DNA of 9,914 nt from SIG565 sp045650565 (lineage in GTDB: Bacteria; Bacillota; Clostridia; Oscillospirales; Acutalibacteraceae). The translations under genes were made by a program, and so were the position numbers. The DNA lies in contig JAZRRG010000019.1 in NCBI GenBank assembly GCA_045650565.1, forward strand, positions 1 through 9,914, written 5' to 3'. Below are positions 5,378-9,914 of the stretch, in pieces. The first letter of the stretch is position 1. Every line of letters begins with the position of its first letter. The notes beneath the pieces were generated by a model. The model searched no databases. It saw only the letters and a program-made list of their open reading frames with translations, and was not told where the DNA came from.

Positions 5378-7243
5378 TTAGAACTTAATTTTGTATAGAG
5401 AGAAGGATTCGGCGGGAATTCTAATCCAACCATCTGCATTGGGCTGTTCGCCAAAAATCACAGTAGGAGAGTGCTTGAATTCATCAGGCACCTCCGCCCA
5501 AACCTCGTAGCTATTTATATTGACTGCTGTAAGCACTGCATCGTTTTGGTCACGGCGCATAAATATAATATACCCGTTTTCTGAATGCACGGGAACAAAT
5601 TCAGCGTTTTTTAGGCAGGAACAGTCTTTACGAAGTGCGCCCAAAGTCTTATAAATGTCAAGCAATTTTTCATTTATATTGTCCCACGGAAAAGCGGCTC
5701 GGCAAAACGGGTCGCCATAACCTTGAAGACCTACCTCATCACCGTAAAAAACCGAAGGAATGCCGGGAAGGGTGTACTGAATAACAGCAGCTGCCGCAAC
5801 TCTATTTACAGCAATATTTAGCTCATCCTCATTTAACTTTTGATTTGACTGCCAGTTGCGGTCGTGTCCCGACTCATAAGAATCAGCAAGGCGAGTGATG
5901 ATTCGGGTTGTATCGTGGGTGCTTAGGTGGTTCATAAGCGTTTTAACTGCGGGGGCGGGGTAGTTCTCGGTTATATCAACAACCGTGTCTACTAACTTCT
6001 CAGCATTTCCGCTTTTGAAGAATTCAACAATAGCATCGGCAAAGGGGTAGTTCATAACCGAATCAAGCTCATCGCCTAATAAAAATTTGCGGCGGCGAGA
6101 ATAGCTAATTTTGTTTGAAGCATCCTCCCAAACCTCACCAAGTAAAAAGGCGTTTTTATCGACTGCTTTAAGGCAGGTACGAATTTTTTGAATAAACTCA
6201 TCGGGTAACTCATCCGCAACATCGAGCCGCCAACCCGAAATGCCGTATTTCATCCAATATTCAATTATACCGCCTTTTCCTGTGATGTACTCAATAAATT
6301 CCGCATTCTCCTCAACTGTTTCAGGCAGCGATTTTACCCCCCACCAGCTAACGTAATCGTTGGGCCAGTTTTTAAAATTAAACCATTTATAATAGGGGGA
6401 CTCGGTAGAGTTATATGCACCAACTGATGAGTATCTGTTGTATTTGTTAAAATAAATACTGTCATCGCCCGTATGCGAAAACACACCATCAAGAATAATG
6501 TGCATACCCTTCTTTTTAGCGGCGCTACAAAGCCGCTTTAAATCTTTTTCGGTGCCAAGTAGAGCATCGATTTTTTTATAATCGGCAGTGTTGTATCGGT
6601 GGTTTGAGTGTGCCTCAAATATTGGGTTTAGATATATACAGTTAACCCCAAGCCGACTTATATAATCAAGCTTTTGCTCGATACCTGCAAGGTCGCCGCA
6701 ATAATAATCATTACCTAAAGAGCAAATTCCGTTGTTTTGGCGATATTCGGGTGTTTTTAACCATTCGGACACTAAATATCTATCGTTGGGTACATTTGTC
6801 TTGGGCTCACCTGAATTAAAAAACCGGTCGGGAAAAATTTGATAAATAACGCCACCGTATAGCCATTCGGGAGTTTCAAAGTTACTGTCATATACTGTTT
6901 GCTGCCACTCGCTACCCTCACTCGATACAAAACCGATGGAATGTGAGCATTTTGTAACAAAAAACTCACCGTACGGGCTTTCATATCTAAAGGAATACCA
7001 ATATAGTCCTTTTTCAAGCGTAATTTCACAGTCCCAAAATCTATACTCATCAAGATGCTCTTTTTGGGAAAGAGGTAACTCGGTTACGGTATTTGTTTCA
7101 TCGTTTCTGATTCTAATAAATGCTGCTGAACACATAGCATCATTATGCAGCAAAAGCCGCAGCTTCAGGCGGTCACCTGAAGCCACAGCTCCGATAGTTG
7201 AACGGTATAGGGGATTTCTTGAATCAAATGGATAGTATTGCAT
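5378..7243 (-). CDS. GH13 alpha-glucan hydrolase, cyclomaltodextrinase/neopullulanase type
   Basis: The 621-residue enzyme has an N-terminal beta-rich domain (about 1-120) of the kind found in neopullulanases and cyclomaltodextrinases. The catalytic barrel begins at VIYQIFPDRF (132-141). GH13 motifs are in order: LNPIFEAHSNHRYNTADY (205-222), DGVFSH (252-257), GWRLDVADE (337-345, nucleophile Asp341), LLGEVWED (367-374, acid/base Glu370) and LSTHDTTR (440-447, Asp444). Thr442-His443-Asp444 in place of Asn-His-Asp is common in this subgroup. No signal peptide is seen, so it should act in the cytoplasm on alpha-1,4 links of maltodextrins, cyclodextrins or glycogen branches. The C-terminal beta-domain is complete. 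GGCGGA before the ATG overlaps the end of the phosphorylase gene 12 bases upstream, so the two form one operon. Exact substrate preference cannot be read from the sequence. Confidence 0.93.
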   Translation of the reverse strand: MQYYPFDSRNPLYRSTIGAVASGDRLKLRLLLHNDAMCSAAFIRIRNDETNTVTELPLSQKEHLDEYRFWDCEITLEKGLYWYSFRYESPYGEFFVTKCSHSIGFVSSEGSEWQQTVYDSNFETPEWLYGGVIYQIFPDRFFNSGEPKTNVPNDRYLVSEWLKTPEYRQNNGICSLGNDYYCGDLAGIEQKLDYISRLGVNCIYLNPIFEAHSNHRYNTADYKKIDALLGTEKDLKRLCSAAKKKGMHIILDGVFSHTGDDSIYFNKYNRYSSVGAYNSTESPYYKWFNFKNWPNDYVSWWGVKSLPETVEENAEFIEYITGKGGIIEYWMKYGISGWRLDVADELPDEFIQKIRTCLKAVDKNAFLLGEVWEDASNKISYSRRRKFLLGDELDSVMNYPFADAIVEFFKSGNAEKLVDTVVDITENYPAPAVKTLMNHLSTHDTTRIITRLADSYESGHDRNWQSNQKLNEDELNIAVNRVAAAAVIQYTLPGIPSVFYGDEVGLQGYGDPFCRAAFPWDNINEKLLDIYKTLGALRKDCSCLKNAEFVPVHSENGYIIFMRRDQNDAVLTAVNINSYEVWAEVPDEFKHSPTVIFGEQPNADGWIRIPAESFSLYKIKF

Positions 7244-7255
7244 TACATATTCCGC

Positions 7256-9661
7256 CTATTTTATAGGTTTAATGTTCCAAATATCATTTGCATAATCTTT
7301 TATTGAACGGTCGGCTGAGAATATACCCGATTTTGCGATATTAATAAGTGACATATCATTCCACTTAAGCTTATCGGAATAAAGCTTATCAGCGGTTTCG
7401 TGTGCACGGCAGTAATCGGTAAAGTCGGCCATCGACATATATGAGTCAAGCGTGGTGATTGCCCTGTATACCGAATCAAAGCTTTGTCCGTTAATGCCTT
7501 TACCGATAAAGTCAACAACCCTTTTGAGAGTAGGATTGTTCTCAATATAACCGTTAGGTGAGTAGCCAAGCTTTTTAAGCCGCATAACCTCGGGTGTTTC
7601 CATACCGAAAATTATAATGTTATCATCACCAACCGCCTCGTGAATTTCAACGTTTGCGCCATCCTCGGTGCCAAGCGTTATAGCTCCGTTCATCATAAGC
7701 TTCATATTACCAGTACCGCTGGCTTCCGTAGATGCTAGGGAAATTTGTTCACTGATGTTTGCAGCAGGAATCATTAGCTCGGCCAACGAAACACGGTAAT
7801 CCTCAAGGAAAACGATTTTGAGCTTTTCGTTTACGGTACGGTCGCTCTCAACAAGCTTAGCAAATTGATTGATTAAACAAATAATTTCCTTCGCAAGATA
7901 GTAACCCGGAGCAGCTTTAGCACCGAAAATATAGGTTTTGGGCACAAAATCAGCATTAGGATTATCTTTAAGGTACAAATATTCCGATATAATGTGCATT
8001 AAATTAAGGTGTTGACGCTTATATTCGTGCAAACGCTTAACCTGCATATCAAATAACGAATCGGGATTAACGCTAATGCCGAAATTGTTCTTGATATGGT
8101 TAGAAAGGCGTTCCTTATTAGCACGTTTTATTTCATCAAGTCGCATCAAAACATCTTTATTTCCCTTGAATTTTTCAAGCTCACAAAGTGCTGCCGCATC
8201 GGTTACAAAGCCGTCTCCGATTAGCTCGGTCAAGTAAGATGTTAATAGCGGGTTTGACTGACATAACCATCTGCGATGTGCAATACCATTAGTAACATTT
8301 TTAAACTTATCGGGTGTAATTTTATAGAAATCGTTAAATAGTGAATCCTTGAGAATATTACTGTGCAGGCGGGAAACACCGTTAACGCTGTGAGATGCGG
8401 CAACACAAAGGTTAGCCATATGAATCATACCGTTTTGAATAATCGAGTTGCGTTCAGTAGCTGCAAAATCATTAGTTTCAGCCATTAACTCGTTGCGGAA
8501 TCGCTTATCGATTTCCTTTACGATTTGATAAATACGTGGCAAACGGCGTTTAAACAGGTCCTCAGACCAGCATTCAAGCGCCTCAGCCATAACAGTATGG
8601 TTTGTATAAGCAACTGTTTTTGTGACTATAGACCACGCCTTATCCCAAGAATAACCGCACTCATCAAGTAAAAAGCGCATTAGCTCAGGGATACAAAGTG
8701 TGGGGTGTGTATCGTTTATATGAATAGCAACCTTTTCGGAAAGATTTTCTAATGTGCCGTAAACACGAATATGGCGATTAAGAATGTCCTGTACAGATGC
8801 CGACACCAAGAAGTATTGCTGTCTTAATCTTAAAGATTTACCTTCAAGATGATTATCCTCGGGGTAGAGCACCTTGCTGATAACCTCGGTGTTTGCCTTG
8901 TCTTCAAGTGCTTTGACATAATCGCCCTTGTTAAACGCCGACATATTTATATCCTCATATTCGGCGCTCCACAGTCTCAAGGCGTTTACGGTTTTTCCAT
9001 CCTTACCGGGTATCATAAGGTCATAGGGCATTGCACGAACGCTGGTATAATCCTCATGTCTAATATTGTGGTGATTGCCATCCCACCACTCATCAACGTG
9101 TCCGTCAAACTTTACAGTTACAGCCGATGCGGGACGGGCTTCAAGCCATACACTGCCTCCCGGTAGCCAAAAGTCTGGCATTTCGGTTTGCCAACCCTCA
9201 ATTATTTTTTGGCGGAAAATACCAAATTCATATTTGATGCAGTAACCCATAGCAGGATAATTGCCGTTTGATAATGCATCCAAAAAACATGCGGCAAGAC
9301 GGCCTAAACCGCCATTACCAAGACCTGCATCGGGTTCTAACTCATACAAATTTTCGAGTTTTACATTGAATTTTTTAAGAGCATCCTTAACAGTGCTCTC
9401 AAGGTTTAAATTAAAAAGGTTGTTCTTTAACGAGCGACCCATTAAAAATTCCATGCTTAAATAGTAAACGGTTTTTGCTTGCTGCTTAGCAGTTTCCTTA
9501 CGGGTGGCAGTTCTGCGCTCGGTTAAGATATCAAGAATTACCAAAGCGGTAGCTTTGTAAAAGAATTCATCGGATGCTTGGGAGGGTTCAATACCAAAAT
9601 TATGAAGTAGTTTGCGCTGTATTAAATCGGCAAGCTTTTTTGAGGTATATTCGTTCGCCAT
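7256..9661 (-). CDS. glgP: Glycogen/maltodextrin phosphorylase (GT35)
   Basis: The 801-residue protein is full length for bacterial glycogen phosphorylase. It removes terminal glucose from alpha-1,4-glucans with phosphate, giving glucose-1-phosphate, using PLP as the catalytic acid/base through its phosphate. Conserved blocks include VYYLSMEFLMGRSL (65-78), EPDAGLGNGGLGRLAACFLD (109-128), HINDTHPT (314-321), AYTNHTVMAEALE (351-363), FDMQVKRLHEYKRQ (537-550) and EASGTGNMK (646-654), with Lys654 as the predicted PLP lysine, then NGAITLGTEDGANVEI (658-673). The N-terminus is short and lacks the phosphorylation segment of animal enzymes, as is usual in bacteria. AAGGAGA (9669-9675) lies 7 bases before the ATG, after an A/T spacer. 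It is the first gene of the alpha-glucan operon. Glycogen and maltodextrin specificity (glgP versus malP) cannot be separated from sequence alone. Confidence 0.97.
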   Translation of the reverse strand: MANEYTSKKLADLIQRKLLHNFGIEPSQASDEFFYKATALVILDILTERRTATRKETAKQQAKTVYYLSMEFLMGRSLKNNLFNLNLESTVKDALKKFNVKLENLYELEPDAGLGNGGLGRLAACFLDALSNGNYPAMGYCIKYEFGIFRQKIIEGWQTEMPDFWLPGGSVWLEARPASAVTVKFDGHVDEWWDGNHHNIRHEDYTSVRAMPYDLMIPGKDGKTVNALRLWSAEYEDINMSAFNKGDYVKALEDKANTEVISKVLYPEDNHLEGKSLRLRQQYFLVSASVQDILNRHIRVYGTLENLSEKVAIHINDTHPTLCIPELMRFLLDECGYSWDKAWSIVTKTVAYTNHTVMAEALECWSEDLFKRRLPRIYQIVKEIDKRFRNELMAETNDFAATERNSIIQNGMIHMANLCVAASHSVNGVSRLHSNILKDSLFNDFYKITPDKFKNVTNGIAHRRWLCQSNPLLTSYLTELIGDGFVTDAAALCELEKFKGNKDVLMRLDEIKRANKERLSNHIKNNFGISVNPDSLFDMQVKRLHEYKRQHLNLMHIISEYLYLKDNPNADFVPKTYIFGAKAAPGYYLAKEIICLINQFAKLVESDRTVNEKLKIVFLEDYRVSLAELMIPAANISEQISLASTEASGTGNMKLMMNGAITLGTEDGANVEIHEAVGDDNIIIFGMETPEVMRLKKLGYSPNGYIENNPTLKRVVDFIGKGINGQSFDSVYRAITTLDSYMSMADFTDYCRAHETADKLYSDKLKWNDMSLINIAKSGIFSADRSIKDYANDIWNIKPIK

Positions 9662-9707
9662 AAAAAAATCTCCTTACAGTTTTAAATATAATTATTATAC
9701 CGAATTT

Positions 9708-9736
9708 ATAATACAATATTCTTAAACGATTTTCAA
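9708..9736 (-). promoter_or_regulatory. Sigma-A-type promoter of the glgP-GH13 operon
   Basis: On the - strand, TTGAAA (9731-9736) and TATTAT (9708-9713) are 17 bases apart, with a predicted start near 9701 and a leader of about 40 bases. Between and overlapping the boxes lies AAACGATT (9724-9731, + strand), which fits the AAnCGnTT core of LacI/CcpA/MalR-family operators. A bound repressor there would block the promoter, as expected for carbon-source control; the operator reading is tentative. Confidence 0.6.
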
Positions 9737-9770
9737 GTAAACTCCGTAACTAATTTATGGCGTTTTTTTG

Positions 9771-9790
9771 TATAGTTTGCATAAACTATA
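9771..9790. repeat. 8-bp perfect dyad upstream of the glgP promoter
   Basis: TATAGTTT (9771-9778) and AAACTATA (9783-9790) are perfect reverse complements around GCAT. The dyad is centred about 45 bases upstream of the -35 box on the - strand. The size and near-symmetry fit a dimeric regulator site. No T-run follows on the - strand, so it is not a terminator for that strand. Confidence 0.5.
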
Positions 9791-9914
9791 GAAATTATTA
9801 CATTTCATCAATTCACAAAATATGCAAAACCAACAAATTAGGCGGTATTTTTGGGCATAATAAAAGCGCCCTTTTGTGAAACTGTCAAGTAAAAGTAGAC
9901 AAAATAAAAAGATT

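Noticed and set aside
5810..5925. Thr-His-Asp instead of Asn-His-Asp in the GH13 enzyme as a sign of inactivity
   Set aside because: Neopullulanase and cyclomaltodextrinase members often have Ser or Thr before His-Asp, and all three catalytic acids are present.
9841..9875. GGCG...CGCC stem near the right edge as a terminator
   Set aside because: The stem has several mismatches beyond four GC pairs, and no gene in the window ends there.
1..9914. tRNA, rRNA, CRISPR array, riboswitch, complete transposase
   Set aside because: No cloverleaf, ribosomal signature, regularly spaced direct repeat, recognisable riboswitch core or transposase frame was seen on either strand.

Overview
The window looks like a chromosomal piece of a low-GC, endospore-forming member of the Clostridia, probably a gut Oscillospiraceae-type organism. 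The evidence is an alpha/beta-type small acid-soluble spore protein gene, strong AGGAGG-type ribosome binding sites, sigma-A-type promoters and AT-rich spacers. The lineage is an inference.

Layout. (i) Positions 1-1260 are very AT-rich and read on the + strand. They hold the tail of a RelE/ParE-type toxin gene, about 300 bases without a gene that contain AT-rich dyads, and a promoter-driven pair: a three-helix membrane protein of unknown function and a 54-residue soluble protein. The pair ends at a perfect 16-bp hairpin that probably serves both strands. This part looks like accessory DNA, possibly a small toxin/defence islet. (ii) From 1264 on, every gene reads on the - strand. First is the spore-protein gene, whose C-terminal third is abnormal. 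(iii) A tight three-gene operon (5177 down to 1701) encodes an ATP-grasp ligase, a short DegT/StrS-like PLP enzyme and a second, divergent ATP-grasp protein. It has its own promoter and a 4-base start/stop overlap, then a 1-base gap. This is the most likely undescribed pathway here: two ligases around one PLP enzyme suggest a small amide- or peptide-like product, which cannot be named from sequence. (iv) A two-gene alpha-glucan operon (9661 down to 5378) encodes glycogen/maltodextrin phosphorylase (glgP) and a GH13 cyclomaltodextrinase/neopullulanase-like hydrolase. It ends at a perfect 13-bp hairpin, and its upstream region has a promoter, a LacI-family-like core site and an 8-bp dyad.

The phosphorylase and the GH13 enzyme together would break storage glycogen or imported maltodextrin into glucose-1-phosphate and short sugars. 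The three-gene operon sits directly downstream but has its own promoter and shares no obvious chemistry with them. The right edge may approach an insertion sequence end.
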